Below, piece by piece: positions 8,434 to 17,678 of a stretch of 64,000 nt of DNA. The first letter of the stretch is position 1. Every line of letters begins with the position of its first letter. The stretch is from Blattabacterium cuenoti (GTDB lineage Bacteria > Bacteroidota > Bacteroidia > Flavobacteriales > Blattabacteriaceae). Made by a program: the position numbers and the translations under genes. Location of the stretch: positions 226,286 through 290,285 of the forward strand of contig NZ_CP059200.1 in assembly GCF_014251755.1 (NCBI RefSeq), read 5' to 3'. The notes beneath the pieces are model-generated. The model saw only the letters and a list, made by a program, of their open reading frames with translations, made no database searches and was not told the DNA's origin.

Positions 8434-10242
8434 ATGAAAATATTCATTTTTATTGTTTTTCTTTTTGTCTCTTTTGATAACATGGAAGAAAAAATGATGA
8501 AAATACATATTGATGAAAAAAAAACAGAAAATATGGAGTTTTATCATCCTACTTATCAAGATTATAAATATTGGACGGAAGAAAAAGACATAAAAAAATG
8601 TTTTTTAGAAAAATCTTTTTCCATAAAAAAATATCATTCTCATAATTTTTTGAAATCTGATGAAATCGGATTATTCAATAATGGAAAAGATTTGTTTGTT
8701 CCTATAGATGAAAAATTTCTTATAGAAAATTTTAATAAACAAATGCCTAAAAAAATGTTTTTTTTTAAGGATCCTTTTTTTTATCGTGAAAAAATTCAAT
8801 ATTTCGATGTTCGAACTCCTATTTCGGAAATTCTTTATATAAATGACTTTTTGAAAAAAGAAAAAACATTAGGTGTTTTTTTTTCTCAAAGTTTTAATGA
8901 AAAAATTAATTATTCTATAGATTATAGAAATTTTCATTTACATAACGAACCTGACTTAAAAAAAAGGAAAAATTTAGTACTAACTACTTTCAATTTTAAA
9001 GATCATCATAATGATTATAATTATAAATCTTGGGGTCATTATCTTTTACAAAAATTGGATACAGAAGAAAAAGAAGAATTTCCAAAATGGAATATTAGAA
9101 ATTATAAAAATGCTTTCTTATCTCATAAGAAATTAATTCATAGTCGATTTTATATAAGTTTTATTCAAAAAATTTTGGATTTCAAAGAAAAAAACAGGTC
9201 ATTTTTCTTGAAAACTTATATAGAATACGAAAAATATTTTAAAAATCATTCGTTTCAAAATTTTCAAAAAAAAATAAATCATTCTTATTTAAGAAATGGT
9301 TTATTTCTAATATTCAATCAAAAAAAAATCCATATAGAAATCGGATCTATTTTTGATAGAATACATTATCAATTATTTAATAATAATTATAATAATAAAA
9401 ATAAATATATCAATGGGTTATCAATACAAACTAAAATTCATTATCCCATTAATAATATTTTCGAATTGTATTCAAACGGAAAATGGATTGTAGAAAATAA
9501 TAATATTAAAAAGTCTTTATTTCAGACTAATGTTATGTTATATGCATTTTTATTTCCAAAATTTGAGATTCTCACTCAATTGAGTATTGATGAAAATGAT
9601 AATGGGATTTACAATAATTTTATTCCTATTTATGTTTTAAAAAAAAATAAAGATTGTTATAATAATTATTATAATCATGAACGAAAAAAAACAATGAATT
9701 TTTCTTTAAATTTTGACAAAGAAAAATATTATATTTCCTTTTATGTTTCTAGATTGAATCATTTTTTTCAACATCAGGAAAAAAAAATGGAAAAATTTTT
9801 TTCATATGGATTTAATATCAAAACAACACATGATATATGGAAATTTCAATTAAATAATATTTTATTATATCAAAAATATAATTCTGATTCATTAATTTAT
9901 TCTATTCCAAAATTTTTATCGAGAAGTACAATTTTTTATCAAGATAGTTACTTTCATAAAGCTTTATTTATACAAACAGGTTTTTCTTTTCATTATTTCA
10001 GTAAATTTTTTTATCCAAAACAAGATAATCTTTTTGATTTTCAGTCATTTTCTTTTGAAAAAGAGTGTTTTTCTCCTCCTCAAATTGGAGGAATTCCTTT
10101 TGTGGATTATTTTTTCAATTTTAAAATCCATAGAACTATGTTTTATTTCAAGATCCAAAATATAGGATTTTATGATATTTATAACCCTCATGATAATAAA
10201 TTAGTTATTAAAACTGGTTTATTGTGGAATCTTTTTACTTGA
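8434..10242 (+). CDS. Porin_10-like putative outer membrane porin
   Basis: This 602-residue protein looks like the Bacteroidota putative porin family (Porin_10). It starts with a short hydrophobic signal-like segment (KIFIFIVFLFVSF). It then shows the YFDVRTPISEILYIND and LGVFFSQSFNEKINY stretches that resemble the family's fydT+tP-te-lyy block, followed by many short alternating aromatic strands typical of a beta-barrel. It ends in an aromatic residue region (LLWNLFT) close to the usual C-terminal strand. It is very rich in Lys, Asn and Phe from base bias, so similarity is weak in places. The ATG at 8434 is preferred to a TTG at 8392 because it gives the signal peptide directly. It is divergent from trpE. 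Confidence 0.6.
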   Translation: MKIFIFIVFLFVSFDNMEEKMMKIHIDEKKTENMEFYHPTYQDYKYWTEEKDIKKCFLEKSFSIKKYHSHNFLKSDEIGLFNNGKDLFVPIDEKFLIENFNKQMPKKMFFFKDPFFYREKIQYFDVRTPISEILYINDFLKKEKTLGVFFSQSFNEKINYSIDYRNFHLHNEPDLKKRKNLVLTTFNFKDHHNDYNYKSWGHYLLQKLDTEEKEEFPKWNIRNYKNAFLSHKKLIHSRFYISFIQKILDFKEKNRSFFLKTYIEYEKYFKNHSFQNFQKKINHSYLRNGLFLIFNQKKIHIEIGSIFDRIHYQLFNNNYNNKNKYINGLSIQTKIHYPINNIFELYSNGKWIVENNNIKKSLFQTNVMLYAFLFPKFEILTQLSIDENDNGIYNNFIPIYVLKKNKDCYNNYYNHERKKTMNFSLNFDKEKYYISFYVSRLNHFFQHQEKKMEKFFSYGFNIKTTHDIWKFQLNNILLYQKYNSDSLIYSIPKFLSRSTIFYQDSYFHKALFIQTGFSFHYFSKFFYPKQDNLFDFQSFSFEKECFSPPQIGGIPFVDYFFNFKIHRTMFYFKIQNIGFYDIYNPHDNKLVIKTGLLWNLFT

Positions 10243-10291
10243 TAAAAAAAATTAATCTGTAAAAAAACGTAATTTTATTTGTCAAAAATGA

Positions 10292-10957
10292 ATGAAAATG
10301 AAAAAGTTTTTTTATTTCGGATTATTTTTTTTGATGTCATTGTTTTCTTTTTCACAAAATTCACAAGAAAAAAATAAAGAAATAGAAAATGTAATTGAAT
10401 ATGTTAAAAAATATGCTGTTTTTGCTATTGAAGAAATGGAAAAATTTGGGATTCCAGCTAGTATTAAGTTGGGTCAAGGAATTTTAGAATCTTCTAGTGG
10501 AAAGAGTTGTTTATCCAAAGCAACGAATAACCATTTTGGAATTAAATGTGGAAAAAATTGGATGGGAGATATTTATTACCATGATGATGATCTTCCAAAA
10601 GAATGTTTTCGAAAATATAATTCTGTGAAAGAATCTTTTCATGATCACTCCAAATTTTTACAACAACCACGTTATTCTAAATTGTTTCTTCTTAAAAAAG
10701 ATGATTATCAAGCTTGGGCTTCGGAACTTAAGAAAGCAGGTTATGCTACATCCTTAAATTATGAAAATTTGCTAATTGATCAAATAAAAAAATATGATTT
10801 ATGGAAATTTGATCAAAGTACTTCTTTCAAGATAGAAAAAGAAATCAATCAATATTTAAATTACATAATGAAAAAAAATAAAGATTCTTTTTTCAGAAGA
10901 TTGAGTAAAAAATTACGTTTTTTTATAGAATTTTTTTTTCAATACAAAAAAAATTGA
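10292..10957 (+). CDS. Secreted glucosaminidase (FlgJ/Bax-like)
   Basis: This 221-residue protein begins with a signal peptide (KKFFYFGLFFLMSLFSFS) and carries a glucosaminidase domain at about residues 30-170. The domain shows the IKLGQGILESSSGKS motif with the likely catalytic Glu, NNHFGIKCG, the FRKYNSVKESFHDHSKFL block, and the YATSLNYENLLIDQI end. It should cleave peptidoglycan glycan strands in the periplasm. Related Bacteroidota proteins often have a LysM domain after this domain. Here only a basic tail follows, so the cell wall-binding part seems lost. ATG codons at 10292 and 10298 are both possible. Confidence 0.82.
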   Translation: MKMKKFFYFGLFFLMSLFSFSQNSQEKNKEIENVIEYVKKYAVFAIEEMEKFGIPASIKLGQGILESSSGKSCLSKATNNHFGIKCGKNWMGDIYYHDDDLPKECFRKYNSVKESFHDHSKFLQQPRYSKLFLLKKDDYQAWASELKKAGYATSLNYENLLIDQIKKYDLWKFDQSTSFKIEKEINQYLNYIMKKNKDSFFRRLSKKLRFFIEFFFQYKKN

Positions 10958-11006
10958 ATGGGGTGAAAAACAATCATTTTTGGTTGAGAATTAAAATTTA
11001 TTGAAT

Positions 11007-11405
11007 ATGAATCCTAATAATTTAAGGTATAGTAAAAATCATGAATGGATAGGTATACCAAATGAAAAACATCAAGCTTATGTAGGCATCACTCATTTCG
11101 CTCAAAATGAGTTAGGAGATATTGTTTATTTAGATGTAGAAAATTCTATAATAGGAAGAACAATAAAAGTAGAGAATTCATTTGGAACAATAGAAGCGGT
11201 AAAAACTGTTTCAGATTTGTTTATGCCTGTTTCGGGATGTATTCTTGCAATTAATAATAAATTATTATCCAACCCAGAACTTATTAATAAAAGTTCTTAT
11301 AACGAAGGATGGATTATTCAAATAAAAATTATAGAATTCAAAGAATATGATAAATTAATGTCCTCAAAAGAATATCAAAAATACATACAACAGGAATCCA
11401 ATTAA
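11007..11405 (+). CDS. gcvH: Glycine cleavage system H protein
   Basis: GcvH is the lipoyl carrier of the glycine cleavage complex, shuttling the aminomethyl group from GcvP to GcvT. The 132-residue protein matches the family from RYSKNHEWI through VGITHFAQNELGDIVY to the lipoyl site FGTIEAVKTVSD, whose Lys is near residue 65. It ends in a normal GWIIQIK segment. The ATG at 11007 is preferred over a TTG two codons earlier. The partner genes gcvT and gcvP are not in this window. It sits 18 bases before ccoI, possibly only by chance. Confidence 0.95.
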   Translation: MNPNNLRYSKNHEWIGIPNEKHQAYVGITHFAQNELGDIVYLDVENSIIGRTIKVENSFGTIEAVKTVSDLFMPVSGCILAINNKLLSNPELINKSSYNEGWIIQIKIIEFKEYDKLMSSKEYQKYIQQESN

Positions 11406-11423
11406 CCAATCAGGAAATACAAT

Positions 11424-13664
11424 ATGAAAAAACAGAACATTTTTGATTTTCTTGATGATGAAAAAATTTCAGAAAAAATCATTGATTATCATCATAAAAA
11501 CATTACTACAGTTCGTTTTTTCATTCCTTCTATTCACTGTGTTTCTTGTGTTTTGATTTTGGAAAGTTTACCGAAACTATATAAAAATATTTTGAATTCT
11601 ACTGTTGATTTTTCAAGTAAAAAAATTTGGATTACATATAATAATATTGAATTTAAATTGAGTGATATAGCTCAATTACTTGATAGTATGGGATATAAAC
11701 CTTCTATTAATTTTGAATCTATAGAAAACAGAAAATCATTGGGTAGAAAATTAATAGGAAAACTAGCTATTTCTTTTTTTTGTTTCGGAAATATTATGCT
11801 TTTAGCTATTCCAGAATATGTTGGAGCTCTTAAAGAAGATATATGGTTTATGAACCATCGTAATTTTTTTCGCTATCTCATGATGATTTTATCTTTACCT
11901 GTCGTCGTGTTTTCTTTTACTGATCATATCAAATATGCTGTATTGGGATTAAAAAAACATGTTTTGAATATGAATGTTCCAATTTCTATTGGAATATTAG
12001 TTCTTTTTTTATGGAGTTGTTATGAGGTTTTCTTGGATTTAGGTTCGGGTTATTTTGATAGCCTTTCTAGTTTTTCATTATTTCTACTTATAAGTAAAAT
12101 ATTTCAAATACAGACTCATAATAAAATTCTATCTTTTGATAAAAATTACAAATCTTTTTATCCCGCTTTAATAACAAAAATACATAGTAATAAAAAAGAA
12201 GAAAAAATTATGCTTTCTTATTTGAAAAAAGGAGATTTGATTTTAATCAGAAATGAAGAAATTGTTCCTGCTGATTCTATATTAATGAAAGGGAATGCTA
12301 TATTAGATAATAGTTTTATTACAGGAGAATCTGATTTGATCAGTAGTACAAAAATGGGAGAACGAATTTATGCTGGTTCTAAACAAAAAGGAGAAGCAAT
12401 TCTGATAAAAGTAATCAAAAATATGGATCATAGTTATTTGAGTTTATTATGGAATAAGAATAAATCTAATCGTCTTCGTCATAAGAAATTATTTGATTTA
12501 AATTCAATCTCTACTAGATTCAGTCAATATTTTACTCCTATTATTTTGATAATTACGATTGTAACTGGAATATACTGGTCTTTTAGTCATGATGTTTCAA
12601 AAATTTTTCATACAGTTTTTTCCGTTTTGATTATTACTTGTCCTTGTGCTTTAGTTCTTTCTACTCCATTAATTTTCGGAAATATGATACGTGTTTTTTC
12701 CAAAAAGGGTTTTTATGTAAAAGATATTTTCACAATGGAAAGAATTTCGTCATCTAAAACTTTAATTTTTGATAAAACTGGAACTATAACTGATCCCAAT
12801 AAAGAAAAAATATTTTTTGTAGGAAATATGAAAAATGAAGAAAAAAAAATGATAGCTTCTTTATTAAAAAATTCAAGTCATCCTTTAAGTCAAAAAATAT
12901 TATCAGAATTATCGATAAAAGATTTTTATTTTATAAAAAATTTTAGAGAAATTATAGGGAAAGGATTAGAAGGGATCATAAGAGATGTACCGGTTAAAAT
13001 TGGATCTTCCAAATATTTAGGGATTACAAATAAAATAATTAATGAAAATGAAATTAATCAAACTACAGTTTTTATTTCGATAAATCATAAGTTCGTAGGG
13101 TATTTTCTATTTAGGAATTATTATCGTGAGGGTATAGAAAAAATGTTTCAAAATTTAAAAGAATATAAAATTGTTATTCTTTCTGGAGATCATAATGATT
13201 TAGAAAAAAAATATTTAAAATCTATTTTACCAAAATCAAGTCAGGTTTTTTTTAGTCAAAGTCCAGAAGATAAATTAAATTATGTGAAAAAATTACAAGA
13301 AAAAGGAGAAACAATTATAATGTTTGGAGATGGAATTAATGATTGTGCTGCGTTAAATCAAAGTGAAGTAGGAATTTCTGTATCCGAAAATCCAACTAGT
13401 TTTTTTCCAAGTTGTGATGCTTTTATGCAATCCAATTGTATGAATCAAATTTTTTTATTTTTGAAAATATCCAAAGTATCTACAAAATTAGTATTCATAA
13501 ATTTGATGATTAGTTTACTTTATAATAGTATAGGAATTTTTTTTGCAGTCACCGGAAATTTAAACCCTTTTATAGCCGCTATTTTAATGCCTTTAAGTTC
13601 TTTTTCTGTTATTTTTTTTTCGATGATATCAACTTGGATCGTTTCACGAAAATTAATATTTTAG
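11424..13664 (+). CDS. ccoI: Copper-transporting P-type ATPase for cbb3 oxidase assembly
   Basis: This 746-residue P1B-ATPase should deliver copper for assembly of the cbb3 oxidase encoded just downstream. An N-terminal heavy-metal domain has a metal-binding pair in HCVSC (Cys39 and Cys42). The transmembrane CPC motif is at residues 406-408, the phosphorylation Asp is Asp450 in DKTGT, the SSHPLS segment holds the nucleotide-domain HP pair, and the hinge motif is GDGINDCAAL. The family also includes general copper exporters. The position directly before ccoS and ccoNO supports the CcoI/FixI role. Confidence 0.92.
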   Translation: MKKQNIFDFLDDEKISEKIIDYHHKNITTVRFFIPSIHCVSCVLILESLPKLYKNILNSTVDFSSKKIWITYNNIEFKLSDIAQLLDSMGYKPSINFESIENRKSLGRKLIGKLAISFFCFGNIMLLAIPEYVGALKEDIWFMNHRNFFRYLMMILSLPVVVFSFTDHIKYAVLGLKKHVLNMNVPISIGILVLFLWSCYEVFLDLGSGYFDSLSSFSLFLLISKIFQIQTHNKILSFDKNYKSFYPALITKIHSNKKEEKIMLSYLKKGDLILIRNEEIVPADSILMKGNAILDNSFITGESDLISSTKMGERIYAGSKQKGEAILIKVIKNMDHSYLSLLWNKNKSNRLRHKKLFDLNSISTRFSQYFTPIILIITIVTGIYWSFSHDVSKIFHTVFSVLIITCPCALVLSTPLIFGNMIRVFSKKGFYVKDIFTMERISSSKTLIFDKTGTITDPNKEKIFFVGNMKNEEKKMIASLLKNSSHPLSQKILSELSIKDFYFIKNFREIIGKGLEGIIRDVPVKIGSSKYLGITNKIINENEINQTTVFISINHKFVGYFLFRNYYREGIEKMFQNLKEYKIVILSGDHNDLEKKYLKSILPKSSQVFFSQSPEDKLNYVKKLQEKGETIIMFGDGINDCAALNQSEVGISVSENPTSFFPSCDAFMQSNCMNQIFLFLKISKVSTKLVFINLMISLLYNSIGIFFAVTGNLNPFIAAILMPLSSFSVIFFSMISTWIVSRKLIF

Positions 13665-13667
13665 TTT

Positions 13668-13817
13668 ATGGATATAATAATTATTATGATCTTATCTAGT
13701 ATTTCTTTAGGAGCATTTTTTCTCATATTTTTTTTAATTTGTCTTTATTCTGGACAATTTGATGATTATGAATCTCCTAGTATTAGAATTTTTATTGATG
13801 ATTTTGAAAAAAATTAA
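13668..13817 (+). CDS. ccoS: Cbb3 oxidase assembly protein CcoS
   Basis: A 49-codon ORF starts at the ATG at 13668, three bases after the ccoI stop, and ends with TAA at 13815-13817. The product has one transmembrane helix at about residues 3-26, followed by YSGQFDDYESPSIRIFIDD. This matches the diagnostic SGQFDDLE-P--RILFDD signature of CcoS/FixS. CcoS is a small membrane protein needed for cofactor insertion into CcoN. It sits in its classical place between the copper ATPase and the oxidase subunits and is followed 8 bases later by ccoNO. Confidence 0.93.
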   Translation: MDIIIIMILSSISLGAFFLIFFLICLYSGQFDDYESPSIRIFIDDFEKN

Positions 13818-13825
13818 ATTTTCTG

Positions 13826-16021
13826 ATGAAATTCAAAACATATTATTATAATAACAGTATTGTAAAAGCTTTTTTGTATGCTACTATGTTTTGGGCAACA
13901 ATTGGATTTTTAGCTGGGTTATTTGTAGCTCTATTATTATTTTATCCTGAAATTCCTGAGATTTTTTTTGGTAAAAATCTGAAAGATACTCAAGGGATCA
14001 TGGGGTTCGGTAGATGGAGAATGTTACATACAAGTACGGCTGTTTTTGCTTTTGTAGGAAATGTGATTTTCACTGGTTATTATTATGCTTTACAACGTTT
14101 ATTAAAAACAAGAATTTACAGTGATCTCCTGAGTTGGATTCATTTTTGGGGATGGCAAATATTTATTATTTCTACTTGGATTACTTTTTTATTAGGAATT
14201 AATACAAGTAAAGAATACGCTGAACATGAATGGCCTATAGATATAGGAGTATTTTTTATTTGGATCATTTACGGAATAAATATGATTGGAAGTATTCTGA
14301 AAAGAAAAATTAAACATTTATATGTTAGCATTTGGTTTTTATTAGGAACATGGGTAGCTGTGGGTATGTTACATGTATTTAACAATCTTGAATTACCTAT
14401 ATCTCTTTTATCTTTTAAAAGTTATTCTATATATGCTGGAGTACAAGATGCTTTAATGCAATGGTGGTATGGACACAATGCTGTGGCATTTATTTTAACT
14501 ACCCCTATACTGGGTTTGATGTATTATTTTGTTCCAAAAGCGTCTAATCAACCAATTTTTTCTTATAAACTTTCCATTATACATTTTTGGTCATTAATAT
14601 TTATATACATTTGGGCAGGTCCTCATCATTTAATGTACACATCTCTTCCTAATTGGGCTCAAATGTTGGGTACTATTTTTTCAATTATGTTAATCGCTCC
14701 TTCTTGGGGGGGGATGTTGAATGGGTTACTTACTTTAAGAGGAGCTTGGGATCAAATGAAAAAAAATCCTATTTTGAAGTTTTTTGTAGTTGGAATTACA
14801 TGTTATGGAATGGCTACTTTTGAGGGCCCAATGTTAGCAACGAAAACTCTGAATTCAATAGGACATTTTACAGATTGGGTCATCGCTCATGTTCATTTAG
14901 GTACTTTGGGATGGAATGGATTTATGGCTTTTGGAATTATATATTGGTTAACACAAAAAATGTGGAATACAAAATTGTATTCTATTTCATTGGCTAATAT
15001 TCATTTTTGGCTAGGTGTTTCTGGTCTTATTTTATACATTTTTCCCATGTATTGCGGATCTATTTTACAATCTATCATGTGGAAGAAATTTAATCCTGAT
15101 GGTACTTTAGCTTATAAAAATTTCTTAGATTCTGTTTTATCTATTATTCCATTTTATAAAATGAGATTTGTAGGTGGAATGATTTATTTTTTAGGTTTTG
15201 TTTTAATGATTTATAATATTTTTAAAACAATAAAACAAGGTTCTTCATTAGATAATGAAGAATTTCAATGCGATCCTTTTTATGGAAGTTCTGTAAAAGA
15301 AGATCAAGGGGATACATTTCACGGATGGTTAGAAAAGAAACCAATACAATTGACAATTCTTTCTTTTATAGCAGTAGCTATTGGAGGTTTTATAGAAATT
15401 ATACCTACTTTAGTGATTAAATCGAATGTTCCTACAATTCATAATGTTAAACCTTATAAAGCTCTAGAATTAGAAGGTAGAGATTTATTTGTAAGAGAAG
15501 GATGTAACGCTTGTCACAGTGCACAAGTTCGTCCGTTTAGAGATGAAGTAGTTCGTTATGGAGAATATTCTAAAGCTGGAGAATTTGTGTACGATCATCC
15601 ATTTCTTTGGGGTTCTAAACGAACAGGCCCTGATTTGGCTAGAGAAGGAGGAAAAAATCCTAATTCTTGGCATTTCAATCACATGTATAATCCTCGTTCT
15701 ACTTCTCCTGGATCTATTATGCCAAGATATCCTTGGTTAATTTATAATGAATTGGATAGATCTAATACAGAAAAAAAAGTGAAAGCCATGATAAAATTAG
15801 GAGTTCCATATACTTTGGAATACATAAAAAATGTAAATCAAGATATGAATCATCAAGCGAGTCAAATTGTGTATGAAATTTATCAAGAACATCCAAGTTT
15901 GAGAAAGAAAATAGATCAACAAAAAAAAAGAGAAAAAGAAAAATTTATTCCATTAGAAAAAAGAGAAATTATAGCTCTTATTGCTTATTTACAACGATTA
16001 GGTAAAGATATAAAATCCTAA
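13826..16021 (+). CDS. ccoNO: Fused cbb3 cytochrome c oxidase subunits CcoN-CcoO
   Basis: This 731-residue protein joins the haem-copper catalytic subunit CcoN (residues 1 to about 480, around 12 transmembrane helices) to the membrane-bound cytochrome c subunit CcoO (about 500-731). CcoN features include the MLHTSTAVFAF and WWYGHNAVAF haem/Cu histidine regions, PHHLMYTSLPNWAQ, and the HVHLGTLGWNG helix with haem ligands. CcoO has one haem c motif CNACH at Cys560-His564, then RTGPDL and SIMPRYPWL with the axial Met. N-O fusions are typical of Bacteroidota. It is the terminal oxidase for low oxygen. Confidence 0.96.
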   Translation: MKFKTYYYNNSIVKAFLYATMFWATIGFLAGLFVALLLFYPEIPEIFFGKNLKDTQGIMGFGRWRMLHTSTAVFAFVGNVIFTGYYYALQRLLKTRIYSDLLSWIHFWGWQIFIISTWITFLLGINTSKEYAEHEWPIDIGVFFIWIIYGINMIGSILKRKIKHLYVSIWFLLGTWVAVGMLHVFNNLELPISLLSFKSYSIYAGVQDALMQWWYGHNAVAFILTTPILGLMYYFVPKASNQPIFSYKLSIIHFWSLIFIYIWAGPHHLMYTSLPNWAQMLGTIFSIMLIAPSWGGMLNGLLTLRGAWDQMKKNPILKFFVVGITCYGMATFEGPMLATKTLNSIGHFTDWVIAHVHLGTLGWNGFMAFGIIYWLTQKMWNTKLYSISLANIHFWLGVSGLILYIFPMYCGSILQSIMWKKFNPDGTLAYKNFLDSVLSIIPFYKMRFVGGMIYFLGFVLMIYNIFKTIKQGSSLDNEEFQCDPFYGSSVKEDQGDTFHGWLEKKPIQLTILSFIAVAIGGFIEIIPTLVIKSNVPTIHNVKPYKALELEGRDLFVREGCNACHSAQVRPFRDEVVRYGEYSKAGEFVYDHPFLWGSKRTGPDLAREGGKNPNSWHFNHMYNPRSTSPGSIMPRYPWLIYNELDRSNTEKKVKAMIKLGVPYTLEYIKNVNQDMNHQASQIVYEIYQEHPSLRKKIDQQKKREKEKFIPLEKREIIALIAYLQRLGKDIKS

Positions 16022-16042
16022 TACGAAAATAAAAAAAAGTTC

Positions 16043-16243
16043 ATGATAAGTTTTTTTAAGCAATACTTTACAGGAGAAAAAAATATAGGGATCTTTCAAT
16101 CTGTTATGTTAATTTTGTTTTTATTGTCATTTGTTTGTTTAATATTTTTTGTGTTTTCAAAATCTAAGAAATATTATCATAAAATCAGTTTAATTCCTTT
16201 AGAATTAGAAAAAGAAAAAAAAAGGAAAGATTATGAGATCTAA
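16043..16243 (+). CDS. ccoQ: Small CcoQ-like cbb3 oxidase subunit
   Basis: The 66-residue product has one strong transmembrane helix (about residues 17-40) followed by a charged tail, as in CcoQ/FixQ. Sequence conservation in this family is low, so the call rests mainly on size, topology and place. It lies 21 bases after ccoNO and overlaps the ccoP start by 11. CcoQ is thought to stabilise the oxidase complex. Confidence 0.75.
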   Translation: MISFFKQYFTGEKNIGIFQSVMLILFLLSFVCLIFFVFSKSKKYYHKISLIPLELEKEKKRKDYEI

Positions 16244-17120
16244 AATTCCTTCTTTTATTCTGATTCCTTCTATTTTATCTGTTATCATATTCATGTTTTA
16301 TGTGTTTTTTGTAAGTTATAATCATATATCTTATTTAGTCCATCCTATTACTATATTTTGTTTTATTATAATTACGGTATTATTGTATATTTTGGAATCT
16401 ATCAATCATTTGATTTTTAGAATAAAATTGCAATTTCTTTCAAAAGAAAAAAGAAAAAAGATTTTTGAAGAAAATGAAGGAAATTATTTTTATAGACTTT
16501 ACAGATTTATATTTTATGATTCTAAAAAAATCAATCATGATGAAGTAAAAAAAATAGATCATGGATTTGACGGAATTATAGAATTAGATAACAAATTACC
16601 TATGTGGTGGGTTCATCTTTTTTATCTAACAATTGTTTTTTCCGCAATTTATTTTTTTTCTTATTTATTCATAGATTTTTCTAATCCTTATAAGGAATAT
16701 GATATAGCTTATAAAAATCAATTAAAAGAAATTGAAATTTTTGAAAAAAACACCCCACAAGTAACTATAACAAATGCATGTTTTCAGGAAAAATTAATCA
16801 ATCATGGTAAAATTCTTTTCAAGGAAAATTGTGCAACTTGTCATCAATCGGATGGAAGTGGAAATATAGGTCCTAATTTAACAGATGATTATTGGATCAA
16901 TGTAAAAGAAAAAGATTTATTTAAAAACATATATTCTGTAATATGGAATGGGAGCGATAATAATCCGACTATGCGTGCTTTTGGTCAATTAGGAGAAATT
17001 AAAGGAAATGATATTGAAAAAATATCCAGTTATGTTTATTTTATAAACCAAAAATATAAAAAACCTTTAATAGGAAAAGCTCCTCAAGGAATAAAAATAA
17101 AAAAATGGAATCAGATATAA
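16233..17120 (+). CDS. ccoP: Cbb3 oxidase cytochrome c subunit CcoP
   Basis: CcoP passes electrons toward the oxidase core. The 295-residue product has two N-terminal transmembrane helices (about residues 8-30 and 36-55) and a third near residues 126-146. It then has a single haem c motif CATCH at Cys200-His204 with GPNLTDDYWI and a Met-containing RAFGQL segment as the likely axial ligand. The N-terminal FixP signature HGFDGI-ELDNKLPMWW is clear. Only one CXXCH motif is visible, whereas proteobacterial CcoP has two. The start overlaps ccoQ by 11 bases. Confidence 0.93.
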   Translation: MRSKIPSFILIPSILSVIIFMFYVFFVSYNHISYLVHPITIFCFIIITVLLYILESINHLIFRIKLQFLSKEKRKKIFEENEGNYFYRLYRFIFYDSKKINHDEVKKIDHGFDGIIELDNKLPMWWVHLFYLTIVFSAIYFFSYLFIDFSNPYKEYDIAYKNQLKEIEIFEKNTPQVTITNACFQEKLINHGKILFKENCATCHQSDGSGNIGPNLTDDYWINVKEKDLFKNIYSVIWNGSDNNPTMRAFGQLGEIKGNDIEKISSYVYFINQKYKKPLIGKAPQGIKIKKWNQI

Positions 17121-17182
17121 GTCAAATTATCTTATCCATAGTTAATTTTCTTTTTTTTGATAAAAAACTCAAAGTTTGAATT

Positions 17183-17629
17183 ATGAAAATGAAATTCAAT
17201 TGGGATACTGGAATCGTGTTATCTTTAGTTTTTTTTATAATCTTTATCACTTATATTGCTTTCTTTTTTCCACATGTAGGAAGTCAACTTGTATCAGATA
17301 GATATTATGAAGAAGAAATGAAATATCAAGAAATTATAAATGAGAAAAAAAATGTGTCAAAACTTCCTATCAAAATCAAAGTTTTCATTTTAAATTCTGG
17401 AATTAAAATAATATTTCCTCCTGTTAACAATGATATTCATGGTTTTTTTACTTTATTTAGATCTTCTTCTAAAGATTTAGATTTTACGCAGTTTTTCAAA
17501 CTTTTGAAAAATTCCAAAAAAATATTATTGATTCCTAAAAGATTTTTGAAAAAAGGATATTATAAACTGATAATTCGATGGAAAACAGATAAAAAATTTT
17601 TTTTTGAAAAAGATATTTTTTGGAATTAA
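17183..17629 (+). CDS. ccoH: FixH/CcoH family oxidase assembly protein
   Basis: This 148-residue protein has an N-terminal membrane helix (KFNWDTGIVLSLVFFIIFITYIAFF) followed by SDRYYEEEMKYQEIINEKKNV. That conserved FixH/CcoH pattern is a helix, then YY--E--YQ. The rest is a small periplasmic beta domain ending in the GYYKLIIRW strand. CcoH is tied to cbb3 maturation or stability. In related Bacteroidota clusters a ccoG ferredoxin gene often lies between ccoP and ccoH. Here only 62 bases separate them and no ccoG is present. Confidence 0.88.
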   Translation: MKMKFNWDTGIVLSLVFFIIFITYIAFFFPHVGSQLVSDRYYEEEMKYQEIINEKKNVSKLPIKIKVFILNSGIKIIFPPVNNDIHGFFTLFRSSSKDLDFTQFFKLLKNSKKILLIPKRFLKKGYYKLIIRWKTDKKFFFEKDIFWN

Positions 17630-17678
17630 CATAGATAGATATTTTTATCTGTTTCAACATTTTAATATTTTAAACATA

